NCBI GenBank assembly: GCA_012959865.1
Contig: DUCH01000132.1
Span: 1 to 33,436 of the forward strand
Origin: Myxococcales bacterium
GTDB lineage: Bacteria; Myxococcota_A; UBA9160; UBA4427
DNA length: 33,436 nucleotides
Direction: 5' to 3'
Below are positions 24,405 to 32,975 of the stretch, in pieces. Below the pieces are notes generated by a model, which was given only the letters and a program-made list of their open reading frames with translations, did not search any database and had not been told where the DNA came from. How positions within the stretch are numbered: position 1 is the stretch's first letter; each line of letters starts with the position of its first letter. A program made the position numbers and the translations under genes.

Positions 24405-25740
24405 CGGGGTTCGCTCCGGAAACGTCGGCGATCAAGTCGGCCGCCGCCCTGAATCCCGAAACGACTCGGCCTTCGACGCTCGGTGAGATCAAATAGTCAC
24501 CGGCAAAATAGAGCCTTCGGCCCAGGGAACGCCGATCCTCTTGGACTCGACGAAAGCGCTCAAGGCCCCGGTATGCGCCCACTTCGAAGGCGGGGATACC
24601 GGCCTCGCTTCGATGAAGCTCAGCGCTCGCAACGCTGCCCACGAACGCGGGATAGAGAAGCTTAAGATCCGCGAGTAAGCTCTTGACCGCGACATCGTCG
24701 GACATCTGGGCAGCACTCCGGGAGAAATCTTCCCGGGCCCGAACTGTCGCGAGTCCAGCCCCTGAGGCCATCCGACTCCCGGATGAACCCGGTTCGAAAA
24801 CGATGCTCTGCGCCGCAAAGCCTTCACCGTGAGGAATACGCACGCGCTCGGGCATGCCGCTCGGTGCCCGATCCAATTCGACAGTTAGAGTCAGTGTCGG
24901 GCGCTCACGCGCACCGGTGAGAAAGTCGCGCTCAGCGGGTTCCAGCACCGATGCGCCCAGCCGGGCCGCTTCGCCGGGGGAAGTCGCCACCACCACCGCG
25001 TCGCCGTGGAGAACATCGTCCGAAACGGCCGAGCCCGCGCATGTGATTTCATAGCCCTCTTGTCCGCCGCCCCCGTCGAGTCTCAGCGCGACGCCGTGGT
25101 GCCGTGTTGAAATGGCCCGATTTGCCGCGCGAAAGAGCGGGGCGAGACCCAGGCGCGGCAACCCGGAATAAGCGATTTCCTGACGACCGGTCATCCGCGT
25201 CCGCCAAAGGAGCAGGGCCGTCACCCTGGACAGTTCCGCTGCGCGGCCGGAATAAAAATCCTCGACCTCCGGCGCCACCCACTGCTGGAGAACGCTCTCC
25301 CCAAAATACAATCCCGCAAAATCCGAAACACTGCGGTAGTCGAGAGCCGCGGCGCGCTCGGGCGCCGCGGGATCCAGCAGGGGTAAATAGCGTGCCATCA
25401 AGCGCGACCAGCGCAACAGCCGAGCCGCATGGAGTTTCCGAACACCGGGAATCGCCGAAATTCCGAGCAAATGTTGCGGATCGATGGCCGCCGTTTTCCC
25501 GTGCCTCACCTGGGCGATTTGAACCGGCCGAAGTGGCAAGAGACTTTCGGACAGACCCAGTTCGCGCATCCAGCCGATCACATGGTCGTCGCTTGAGTGA
25601 AGAGTCTCCACCGAACGAAAGGGAGCGTTGCCGTCGGCTTGGTCTTTCTGCTCGATGAGCGCCACACGGTGGCCAGCCTGGCGAAGGCGCCATGCAGCCG
25701 CCAGACCCGAAAGACCCGCTCCGATGACCAGAACATTCAT
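24391..25740 (-). CDS. FAD-dependent oxidoreductase, protoporphyrinogen-oxidase/amine-oxidase-like
   Basis: A 449-residue flavoprotein with the N-terminal dinucleotide motif VLVIGAGLSGLAAAWRL and a C-terminal FAD-binding segment RLYFAGDYLISPSVEGRVVSGFRAA, as in protoporphyrinogen oxidase, phytoene desaturase and amine oxidases. The usual Gly-Gly-Arg motif after the first beta-alpha-beta unit is absent (the sequence there is EQKDQADGNAPFRSVETLH), so substrate handling may differ from HemG/HemY. No hem genes are adjacent. It starts 90 bp downstream of the GH36-HAD gene on the same strand and may be co-transcribed; a weak stem (GCCCG/CGGGC, 25799-25815) lies between. Its final codons and stop come from the 14-bp repeat array. 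Confidence 0.75.
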   Translation of the reverse strand: MNVLVIGAGLSGLAAAWRLRQAGHRVALIEQKDQADGNAPFRSVETLHSSDDHVIGWMRELGLSESLLPLRPVQIAQVRHGKTAAIDPQHLLGISAIPGVRKLHAARLLRWSRLMARYLPLLDPAAPERAAALDYRSVSDFAGLYFGESVLQQWVAPEVEDFYSGRAAELSRVTALLLWRTRMTGRQEIAYSGLPRLGLAPLFRAANRAISTRHHGVALRLDGGGGQEGYEITCAGSAVSDDVLHGDAVVVATSPGEAARLGASVLEPAERDFLTGARERPTLTLTVELDRAPSGMPERVRIPHGEGFAAQSIVFEPGSSGSRMASGAGLATVRAREDFSRSAAQMSDDVAVKSLLADLKLLYPAFVGSVASAELHRSEAGIPAFEVGAYRGLERFRRVQEDRRSLGRRLYFAGDYLISPSVEGRVVSGFRAAADLIADVSGANPGSRD

Positions 25741-25830
25741 AAATGCGCTCGCGTGGATGAAATCAGGTCGGGCACACTAGCGCCGAACATCTATTTAAGC
25801 CCGTCGGCACCGGGCCTAACACCAGACGCT

Positions 25831-28449
25831 CTAAGCGAGGTGTTGCGCGAGGTATTTTCGGACTCGGTGGAGATCTTCAAAGGGCTGGTAGTGGACGCCT
25901 CTCGCACGAAGAGCCTCTCCGAGTGTTCCTTTCGCGAAAACCAGGTCAGCCGCCTCAGCACCGCAGAGATCAGAAACCCGACCGTCTCCTATATGAATAC
26001 AATAAGCCCCCGGATGGTCTCTGCGATAGGCCTCGATGATTGCTCGCTTACAGGTCCCAGTTTCGCATCCGCAGTCGGGGTTCGGACCTCCAGGCGTAAT
26101 TCGCCAGCGATCGTTTTCAAAGACCAGATGATTGGCCGAATAGGAAAAGGCAACACCGTGAATCGCCCGAAGCCGCTTCAAATTATAGTCGAAGCCATCC
26201 GAAAGAATTCGAAATGGGATGCCCTGACCTTCGCACCACGCCACGAGCGAGGACGCGCCCGGATCCAATTCGATACCCACTAGAAAGGCATCGAGCTTGC
26301 TGGAAGAAAAAGCGAACCCTTCGAAGAGCTCCAGCTGATAATCCCAGGCTCCTAGTTCTCCTCGTTCGTAGCGCCTTTGGAGTCCAGAGCGCAGTTCGGG
26401 CAGAAATTCCTGGGCTAGGGAAGCACCCACATCGCGTGTGGAGAACGTTCCGTCGAAGTCGCAGAAGACGGCGGGGTCACGAGACCCGGGCGCATGAACG
26501 ATCGCACTCCCATGCGCGTCCAGCTGGAAAGCGCGGGCTTCAGACTCGATTTGTTTTGAAGACGTTGCGGGGTCGAGCCCGTTCGACGAAGCGCCGGCCG
26601 AGTAAAAGAGCGAGTCCGCAGGGAAGGGCCGACGGGAAACCTCGTCAGCCAAGTTGACTGCTCCCAACCACATGTCCCTGCCCGCCCGGGATTCCACGAG
26701 GCAGGGTCCGTCCGCGTCCTGGGGCCAGGCAACCCGTGTGGTGCCACGGTCGCCGCCCGCATCGATCCGGGAAGCCAGCTTGACCACATCGGAAATGACT
26801 GCTCGCTCGTTCGACTTCAATAAGGGAACGTCATCTGAGAAAACGACCATTCCTCCAGAGAGCGCGACTCCCGAGGCGAGGCTCCCTGCTTCGGTTTGCG
26901 ACAGCGAAGTTTCTCGACTTCGGGCCATCAAACAATCGGGATCATTCAACCAGAGTCGGCGATGGAGAAACTGACGGGCAAAAGTGCTCCGCAATGCCGT
27001 GCGGGTTGAGGGCATCATTTCCTCGAGTCCCGGGATTACCACCGGTTGATTCACCGTCCAGGAGGGAGCCACATCGGGACCGATTCGCATTCCGTCTACA
27101 ACTCCCACCGCCGGACCTAACGGACAGCCACAACCGAGCAGGAACGCTTCCTCACCTGCGCCGCGACGAATCGCCTCGAGTCCGCTCCGCAGTCGCTCGG
27201 CTCGGGTCAGGGAGGCATCGGCAGCACGGCCCGACATAGCTGGCATGAAGAGGAAATCGAGCTTGAGGTAATCGAACCCCATGGCGACGAGCGCGGCGAA
27301 AGTTTCTTCCAGATGCTGCCGCACCTCTGCTTGGCTCGGGTCGAGGACATACACCCATCCATCTCGACTCCACGCTGGATTGTAGGTCCCGCGCAGCGCG
27401 GAGTCTCCATGCTGAAGAGTCCAATGGGGATGCAGGCTGAGAACTCGGCTCTCGGCTGAAGCCGCAAAGGGGGCGGTCCAGATCCCAGCGCGAAACCCCG
27501 CATCGCGAATCATCCCACCCAGCCTCGCCAAGCCTGTAGGAAATCGGGAACTCGGTTCGAGCCAGTCGCCCATAGCCGCCTGAAATCCATCGTCGAGTTG
27601 CACCACCTCCACGGGAATCCCGCTGGTATCCGCTGCCAATGCCTCGAGGTTGCGCACCAGATCCTGCTCGGAAACATCGTGGAAGAACTGATACCAACTG
27701 CACCAGCCCGCCTGAAAACGATTCTCTCGCCGCGCCCCGGCCACCGTTCCCCACAGTTCGGCGAAGCGTTCGAGCAGAGAATTTGCTTCTGATCCGAGAG
27801 CCACACGCACGCCCTCGAGTTCCCGGGTTTCACCCGGCTCAAGCATCACCTCGAGTCGAATCTCCAAATCGACAGCCACTGGGCGGCCCGCCGGGCTCCG
27901 CGCCCCGGGCCGCATCCTGACGACCCCGAAGGCCCGCCCAGTCTCCAAGACCCCGACAAGGCAGAAGGGACCCGCCACCATCCCGCCCACAAGGGTTAAA
28001 ATTTCAGACTCATGCCAACCCGGTCTCGACTCGGGCTGGCAGTGGTACATCCCCCGGAGCCAGGGGCCCGACGGAAAGTCCTTTTCCCCGTCGTTGCTCA
28101 AAGAGCGGACGCCTGTCGGCGACCAGGACTGCCAGCCATGGCGCAGGAAACGAAGATCTTGGTGGCCATGACCCTGGAATACCAGACCGAACTCGACGCT
28201 CTCCACATAAATCGGTCGGGCGCTTCGGTTCCGAAGAGTTCCGTACACCGTAGCGGCGGTTTTGTGATCTTCCCGGCGAATAGCGAGTTCGAGATCCCCG
28301 CCGGAAAACTTCCGTGTCCCGCTTCCGAAGTCGTCATCGCGTGAATCGGTCACGGTTTCGCCGCCGCGCAGGTAGCGAACGACTATCCGCACCGGATCAA
28401 TATTCGACCCGGTTTCTTCTTTCCGCAATTGAGCCAGGGGTTGTGCCAT
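25831..28449 (-). CDS. Fusion: GH36-type alpha-galactosidase domain plus MtnX-like HAD phosphatase
   Basis: An 872-residue two-part protein. Residues about 1-650 form a clan GH-D alpha-glycosidase: a beta-sandwich N-terminal domain, then a barrel with WCSWYQFF (249-256), VVQLDDGF, the nucleophile D398 in YLKLDFLF, and a probable acid/base D459 in MRIGPDVAPSW after GCGCPLGP. Residues about 655-872 form a HAD phosphatase closest to the MtnX/HAD-IB group: motif I CDFDGT (D664, D666), motif II ILSDGF, GCETGTCKR with the motif III lysine, and motif IV IGDGRVSD. All key residues of both domains look present. No signal peptide, so probably cytoplasmic. The ATG at 28449 has GGAG directly before it, unusually close; a TTG two codons earlier is possible. 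Divergent from the GH20 gene; FAD gene follows. Substrate unknown. Confidence 0.85.
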   Translation of the reverse strand: MAQPLAQLRKEETGSNIDPVRIVVRYLRGGETVTDSRDDDFGSGTRKFSGGDLELAIRREDHKTAATVYGTLRNRSARPIYVESVEFGLVFQGHGHQDLRFLRHGWQSWSPTGVRSLSNDGEKDFPSGPWLRGMYHCQPESRPGWHESEILTLVGGMVAGPFCLVGVLETGRAFGVVRMRPGARSPAGRPVAVDLEIRLEVMLEPGETRELEGVRVALGSEANSLLERFAELWGTVAGARRENRFQAGWCSWYQFFHDVSEQDLVRNLEALAADTSGIPVEVVQLDDGFQAAMGDWLEPSSRFPTGLARLGGMIRDAGFRAGIWTAPFAASAESRVLSLHPHWTLQHGDSALRGTYNPAWSRDGWVYVLDPSQAEVRQHLEETFAALVAMGFDYLKLDFLFMPAMSGRAADASLTRAERLRSGLEAIRRGAGEEAFLLGCGCPLGPAVGVVDGMRIGPDVAPSWTVNQPVVIPGLEEMMPSTRTALRSTFARQFLHRRLWLNDPDCLMARSRETSLSQTEAGSLASGVALSGGMVVFSDDVPLLKSNERAVISDVVKLASRIDAGGDRGTTRVAWPQDADGPCLVESRAGRDMWLGAVNLADEVSRRPFPADSLFYSAGASSNGLDPATSSKQIESEARAFQLDAHGSAIVHAPGSRDPAVFCDFDGTFSTRDVGASLAQEFLPELRSGLQRRYERGELGAWDYQLELFEGFAFSSSKLDAFLVGIELDPGASSLVAWCEGQGIPFRILSDGFDYNLKRLRAIHGVAFSYSANHLVFENDRWRITPGGPNPDCGCETGTCKRAIIEAYRRDHPGAYCIHIGDGRVSDLCGAEAADLVFAKGTLGEALRARGVHYQPFEDLHRVRKYLAQHLA

Positions 28450-28618
28450 CTCCAAAACCTATAGCGAGGCAGAGCGCAAGCCGCGCCGATGGCCGAAGGG
28501 ACCCGCGTGGCACGGCACGGCTTCGGCCGCGACCGCCGGGAAAACCGGCGGAGCGTATCCCCAGCAAGATCTCCACCAAGATCCCCACAAGAGCGCGTGT
28601 CCAAGAACGCCAAAGTCG

Positions 28619-28651
28619 GACAAATTGTGTCGCCTCCACGCAAATTGTGTC
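28619..28651 (+). promoter_or_regulatory. Paired upstream activator-like sites
   Basis: CAAATTGTGTC occurs at 28621-28631 and again at 28641-28651, exactly 20 bp apart (about two helical turns). The first copy sits in an imperfect dyad GACA-N5-TGTC (28619-28631). They lie about 120-150 bases upstream of the -24 element, the usual place for binding sites of a sigma-54 enhancer-binding protein. Confidence 0.55.
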
Positions 28652-28770
28652 ACTTCGGCAAGCGAAGCTGCCCGAGCGTTGCCCTCGGGCTGCACAGCCA
28701 TTCAGCAAGATTCTAAAAAAAACTCTTTAATTTCAAATCCTTACATACGTTCTCATTAATAGGGACAAGA

Positions 28771-28787
28771 GTGGCACGCCACTTGCT
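28771..28787 (+). promoter_or_regulatory. Consensus sigma-54 (-24/-12) promoter for the GH20 gene
   Basis: GTGGCACGCCACTTGCT matches TGGCACG-N4-TTGCT at every defined base; GG (28773-28774) and GC (28785-28786) are 10 bases apart. An A/T-rich tract lies just upstream, compatible with bending between activator and polymerase. Transcription should start near 28797, about 240 bases before the preferred GH20 start. Confidence 0.8.
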
Positions 28788-29040
28788 CTATGAGTCCTCT
28801 GTAAACGCGGGCCTCTTCGAGTGAAGCATCCCCCGGATATTGAAGGTCTGGCGCCCGAGCGGGCTACCCCTCCCTTCGCACTTTGTGCAAGGAGCTTGCT
28901 CGGGCGCTTATTCGCGTCCGCGGGTGGGCGCAGCCTGGCCCCGATCGTCGTCGGCCACCCTGGCTACCGGCCTCGCTGCTCCTCGCCCTCGCCGCCGCCA
29001 CAGCGGCAGCAGACGAGAGGGTCCGGGGTATAGTTCGACC

Positions 29041-31083
29041 ATGCAAGGTCCACCTGGCAAATCCGACCGTCGGTACTCCTTGCCCCCGATTCTCCCCGAG
29101 CCGCGTTGCAGCCGACGCGAGGCCGGCAGCTTCAAAATTACTCCCGGCGTTCGGCTCCAGCTCAGCCCCGAGGCCCACAAGTCGGAGCGCGCTACAGCAC
29201 GCCGCTTGCAAGCGGGTATCGAGGGCGTTATCCAAACCCGCCCCCGCGTCACAAGCACTCTCGTTCAGAATGACGAACTCCCTCAAATTCATCTGGCCAT
29301 CGAGGCGAGTCCTCCTCCCATGGACTCCAGCGACAAACCCCTCGCCCGCCGAGCACCGGGCCTAGAAAACACCCGCGGCATACAGCACGACGCCTATCGG
29401 CTGACGGTGACGCCCAAGCGGGTGGAAATTTTCGGGACCGGACCGGCGGCGCTTCGTTACGGAGTCGAAACGCTGCTCCAACTCATCGGCCCAGGCGGCC
29501 GAATTCCCTGTTGCTGGGTCGAAGACAGTGCAGACCTTCGGCTACGAGGTCTCATGCTCGACATTTCTCGGGGCAAGGTTCCCACTCGGCAGAGTCTCGA
29601 AGACCTGATCGACACCTGTGTTGCCCTCAAATTGAATGTCCTCATGCTGTATACCGAGCATACTTTCCGCTTCAAAAAACACCCGCGGATAGGCCAGCAA
29701 GATAGTCCCCTGACTGCCCGGACTCTTGCGGCCCTTGACGCCTATGCGGCCGAACGCTTTGTGGATTTGATTCCCTGTCTGCAATCCCTTGGTCACATGG
29801 AGCACATCCTGAAACTCCCGCTCTATAGCGACATGGCCGAAACCGAGAGCGCTTGGACAATCGCCCCCAATCACCCGCGATGCCTGCCCTTCCTCAAAGA
29901 TCTATACGACGAATACCTGCCCCTGTTTCGCTCGAGTTGGTTCAATGCGAATTGCGATGAGCCCTGGGATCTGGGTCGCGGCCTCTCGGCGAAGCGAAGC
30001 GAAGCCCTCGGCCCCGGTGGTCTCTATCTCGAACACGTCCATAACATCCAACGTTTGGCCGCCCGTCACGGGAAACGTATGATGATCTGGGGCGATGTCG
30101 TACACGCCCACCCGCATCGAATTCCCGAAATTGACCCAAATCTGGTCTTGCTCGATTGGTGGTACGAAGCAGATTTTGATTTCGATCGAGTCAAGGTGTT
30201 CGCGCAGAACCACATCGATTTTCTGGTCTGTGCAGGAACTTCCAGCTGGAACTCGCTCTTCCCAAGGGTCGCGAACAGCCTGGCGAACATCTCCGGCTGG
30301 GCAGACGCCGGGCGAAGGCACGGCGCGTTGGGCCTTCTGAATACCGATTGGGGCGATCACGGGCACTACAATCTCGAAGGAAATTCCCTCATGGCGTACG
30401 CCTGGGGGGCGCAAGAAGCTTGGTCGGGAGCCTCCAGGCCAAGCGACTTTGATCGCGGATTTTCACGACTCTTCTTCGACGACGCCAAGGGTGAGGCCGC
30501 ACGAATTTACCGAAGCCTTGGCGCGATTCACGACACGGGATTCAAGGCTTTCAACGGCTCGCCCCTCCAATACCTTTTCTTCGACAGCGTAGATAGCGCC
30601 TACTTCATCGGCGCCTGTCGACCTGCCCGCTTGATTTCCGTTCAGAAACGATTGGCACGCTTGAAGCCGCGAATAGAAGCGGCCCGCCTGAGCGCGACTT
30701 GCGGGCTTCAGCACCTCGATGAGATTCTATACGCCGCAGATGCATCGGCGTTTGCGGCCCGAAAGGCCGAGACCGGACTCGAATACCTCTCTTGGCGAAG
30801 GAAGCCCTCCAGCCTGAAAGCCTCCGGTCGCCGGAAACTGGCGAGGACCCTCGCGGCTCTCGCGACGGAACAGATCGCGCTTGGGCGCCGACTTCGAAAA
30901 CTCTGGCTCAAGCGCGCTCAGCCTTCCAATCTCGACCAAACCCTCAAGCGCCTTCGACGCTCCGCTCGACACCTGAGGGCCGCCGGGAAGCGACTGGAGA
31001 CCAATCGCCCGACGCCCGAACCCGAACGGAAGAAGATCTCCGTTCAAGGCGTTCTTCAGGCGGTTCGCGAGAGCCAGGGTTAG
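29041..31083 (+). CDS. Glycoside hydrolase family 20-type beta-N-acetylhexosaminidase
   Basis: A protein of 680 residues from the preferred ATG. An N-terminal zincin-like GH20b domain begins at YSLPPILPEPR and contains the RYGVETLLQLI motif (about 139-149). The barrel domain starts with LRGLMLDISRGKVP. The catalytic Asp-Glu pair is D306-E307 in NCDEPWDLG, replacing the more common GGDE form; MIWGDV, CAGTSSWNS and LLNTDWGDHGHYN are conserved blocks of this GH20 branch. The C-terminal 120 residues are Arg/Lys-rich and helical. The expected reaction is release of terminal N-acetylhexosamine. The frame extends to a TTG at 28840 with no family similarity. No signal peptide in this frame, though one-frame-off sequence upstream resembles one. 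Driven by the sigma-54 promoter upstream. Confidence 0.8.
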   Translation: MQGPPGKSDRRYSLPPILPEPRCSRREAGSFKITPGVRLQLSPEAHKSERATARRLQAGIEGVIQTRPRVTSTLVQNDELPQIHLAIEASPPPMDSSDKPLARRAPGLENTRGIQHDAYRLTVTPKRVEIFGTGPAALRYGVETLLQLIGPGGRIPCCWVEDSADLRLRGLMLDISRGKVPTRQSLEDLIDTCVALKLNVLMLYTEHTFRFKKHPRIGQQDSPLTARTLAALDAYAAERFVDLIPCLQSLGHMEHILKLPLYSDMAETESAWTIAPNHPRCLPFLKDLYDEYLPLFRSSWFNANCDEPWDLGRGLSAKRSEALGPGGLYLEHVHNIQRLAARHGKRMMIWGDVVHAHPHRIPEIDPNLVLLDWWYEADFDFDRVKVFAQNHIDFLVCAGTSSWNSLFPRVANSLANISGWADAGRRHGALGLLNTDWGDHGHYNLEGNSLMAYAWGAQEAWSGASRPSDFDRGFSRLFFDDAKGEAARIYRSLGAIHDTGFKAFNGSPLQYLFFDSVDSAYFIGACRPARLISVQKRLARLKPRIEAARLSATCGLQHLDEILYAADASAFAARKAETGLEYLSWRRKPSSLKASGRRKLARTLAALATEQIALGRRLRKLWLKRAQPSNLDQTLKRLRRSARHLRAAGKRLETNRPTPEPERKKISVQGVLQAVRESQG

Positions 31084-31126
31084 TCCGCCGACGCGCAGTG
31101 GTCACCGCGGCCACGAACGGCGCTTG

Positions 31127-32506
31127 TCAATCCGGGCTCGCCCCACTTTCCTTTCCTAAGACGCGACGGGCGATGCCAGCCAGATACACCGAGCCGGTAC
31201 AACAAAGCAGATCATCCTCGCCGAGCCCGGCGCGGGCGGCGAATACCGCTTCGCTGGGGTCGTCGAGCAGGTTGACCTCGCATTCTGGCGCGATTCGACT
31301 GGCCAGAGAAGCCAATGCAGCGGGCTCCATGGAACGCTTGGGGTCGGCACGGGTGACCCAGACTGCATCCACGCCCCGAAGCAATTCGGTGACAATCGCC
31401 TCCGAAGACTTGCTGCGCGAAATCGAGAGCGCGAGGTGACGACGTCTTGCCGGAATCGCATCCATGACCTCGCGAACGGACGCCGCAGACTTCGGAGTAT
31501 GCGCTGAATCCACCAGAATCCAGGGCTTTCGCGCGATCAATTCAAGCCGTCCGGGCAGCGAGGCCTGTACGAGGCCACGGCGCGCACCCTCGGCAAGTTT
31601 TGCGTCGCTCCAGCATCCCAATCGGCGCAGAGCCGCCACAGCGATCGATGCGTTGTCAATCTGGTGTCTTCCCCGAACGCCGAGGCCGGCAGCGACTTCG
31701 AAACCATCAGATTCCCGATACACAAAGGCCTGCACGGCATCGTCAGGGATCCCGTAGAGGCCCCATTCAGAAGGCTTCAACATCTCCGACTGTGCGTCCT
31801 CCCCAAGACGAAAGAGCGGAGCCCCCACCGCATTCGCTTGGCCGATTACTGCAGACCGAGCCTCTTCGGCGAGGGGACCCATAATGCAGGGTACGCCCGG
31901 CTTGATGATTCCGGCCTTTTCGCTTGCGACTTCGGCAAGGGTATTCCCAAGCTTTTCGGTGTGTTCAAGTTCAATCTGGGTGATACATGTCACCCGGGGT
32001 AGCACGGCGTTCGTAGAATCTAACCGCCCGCCGAGCCCAACCTCCAGAAGAACTCTGGACACCTGGGCTTGGGCAAAGAGGAGCAGCGCTGTGGCGGTAG
32101 TCGCGTCGAAAAAGGTGGGCGCATTTTTGGGGTCCTCATCTTTAAGCGCCTCTACATGTGGCCGTATGCGCTCCACCGCCTCGGCGAGGAGATCATCGTT
32201 GATCGCTAGGCCATCAATCCGGAAACGCTCGCTCCAGGTCTCGAGATGCGGCGAAGTAAAGGTCCCCACTCGCTCGCCCCCAGCGATCAGAATCGCTTCG
32301 GCGAGAAGACAAGTAGACCCTTTTCCCTTTGAGCCGGCGACATGAATTATCGAGAGGCTCGCTTCGGGATTCTCCAATCTTGCCAGCAGGCGACGAATCG
32401 GTCCCAGGTCCAACCGCGCATTCGCGTAACTCGAACCTCTCTCGAAGTTGATCAAATTCTCGAGCCATCGGCTTGCCTCGTGGACGTCGGAAATTTTCGC
32501 ACTCAA
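31127..32506 (-). CDS. folC: Bifunctional folylpolyglutamate synthase/dihydrofolate synthase
   Basis: Mur-ligase-family ATP-dependent enzyme that adds glutamate to dihydropteroate and folates. The P-loop is AGSKGKGST, followed by FTSPHLETWSERFRIDG with the flexible loop. Later motifs are FDATTATALLLFA, VGLGGRLDSTNA, LEHTEKLGNTLAEVASEKAGIIK (shown here in two known blocks, LEHTEKLG and SEKAGI) and the C-terminal domain's VDSAHTPKSA. The open frame reaches 32614, but that part runs into a hairpin at 32585-32608, so I prefer the TTG at 32506, with GGGGAA 9 bases upstream, giving 459 residues beginning MSAKISDVHEASRWLE. It is the last gene of a minus-strand cluster. Confidence 0.88.
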   Translation of the reverse strand: MSAKISDVHEASRWLENLINFERGSSYANARLDLGPIRRLLARLENPEASLSIIHVAGSKGKGSTCLLAEAILIAGGERVGTFTSPHLETWSERFRIDGLAINDDLLAEAVERIRPHVEALKDEDPKNAPTFFDATTATALLLFAQAQVSRVLLEVGLGGRLDSTNAVLPRVTCITQIELEHTEKLGNTLAEVASEKAGIIKPGVPCIMGPLAEEARSAVIGQANAVGAPLFRLGEDAQSEMLKPSEWGLYGIPDDAVQAFVYRESDGFEVAAGLGVRGRHQIDNASIAVAALRRLGCWSDAKLAEGARRGLVQASLPGRLELIARKPWILVDSAHTPKSAASVREVMDAIPARRRHLALSISRSKSSEAIVTELLRGVDAVWVTRADPKRSMEPAALASLASRIAPECEVNLLDDPSEAVFAARAGLGEDDLLCCTGSVYLAGIARRVLGKESGASPD

Positions 32507-32584
32507 TATCGCGAATTCCCCATTTGGCCCCTTGGGCGATCGACCGATCAATCGCGTAGTCGGGTAATTGCGTACAATCGAAAG

Positions 32585-32608
32585 AAGGCGGCCCAAGTGG
32601 GCCGCCTT
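32585..32608 (-). terminator. Perfect 10-bp stem hairpin between the zinc-ribbon gene and folC
   Basis: AAGGCGGCCC (32585-32594) pairs fully with GGGCCGCCTT (32599-32608) around a 4-base loop. It begins about 30 bases after the zinc-ribbon gene stop on the minus strand. The following bases (CTTTCGATTG) give only a weak U-run, so it may be a terminator, an attenuator or a 3'-end stabiliser. Confidence 0.5.
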
Positions 32609-32638
32609 CAGCAACAGTCGATCCTGCCCAGACTCTCG

Positions 32639-32965
32639 CTACTGGAGAAGATAGCGCTGGCTGTCTCGATATTTCTTCACGGCCTGGCTGGTTGTCTCGA
32701 CGGCCGGGAAAAAATATTTGACCGCGTGCCCACACTTCTTGCAAACTTTGTAACAGAATTTAAAACCCTCTACCTCGCGCACGCTGCCAACGCTGATTCG
32801 ATTCTCGTCGGTGCAACAGCGATCCGGACGCGGCGGAGACACTATTCGTCGAGGGTAGTCGTTCTTGGGCGGCTCATCGGTCGAGTACTCAATGATGTTC
32901 TGGGTGAGCCGATGGGACCGCTCTTCTGAATTCTTTTTTCTGATATTACTTCCGATTCGTCTCAA
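32639..32965 (-). CDS. Small putative zinc-ribbon protein, unknown function
   Basis: A 108-residue protein I cannot name. The N-terminal half is basic and polar (MRRIGSNIRKKNSEERSHR). The second half has a Cys pair in DRCCTDENR (about 49-50), and Cys residues in FKFCYKVCKKCGHAVKYF (about 71-78), a pattern that could bind one zinc ion. The only start is a TTG at 32965, well placed: GAGGG lies 7 bases upstream and overlaps the TGA of the preceding NRDE-family gene, implying translational coupling. A strong hairpin follows the gene. A role as a DNA-, RNA- or protein-binding ribbon is possible but not shown. Confidence 0.6.
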   Translation of the reverse strand: MRRIGSNIRKKNSEERSHRLTQNIIEYSTDEPPKNDYPRRIVSPPRPDRCCTDENRISVGSVREVEGFKFCYKVCKKCGHAVKYFFPAVETTSQAVKKYRDSQRYLLQ

Positions 32966-32975
32966 CTCTTATCCC

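Larger units (their letters stand above)
28450..29040. other. Divergent intergenic region between GH36-HAD and GH20 genes
   Basis: About 590 bases. It contains two 11-bp direct repeats (28621 and 28641), an A/T-rich stretch at about 28712-28762, the sigma-54 promoter at 28771-28787, and a GCAC-TTT-GTGC dyad at 28877-28887. The part 28883-29040 also encodes, in another frame from the GH20 gene, a signal-peptide-like segment (LPASLLLALAAATAAA). I cannot assign a confirmed gene here. Confidence 0.55.

Noticed and set aside
25049-25693. 214-codon frame opposite phase within the FAD oxidoreductase
   Set aside because: Shadow frame with Arg/Gly/Ser-rich composition; the oxidoreductase frame carries the FAD motifs.
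32507-32614. Longer folC start at 32614
   Set aside because: The extra codons run through the 10-bp-stem hairpin and do not resemble FolC; a TTG at 32506 with a ribosome site fits better.
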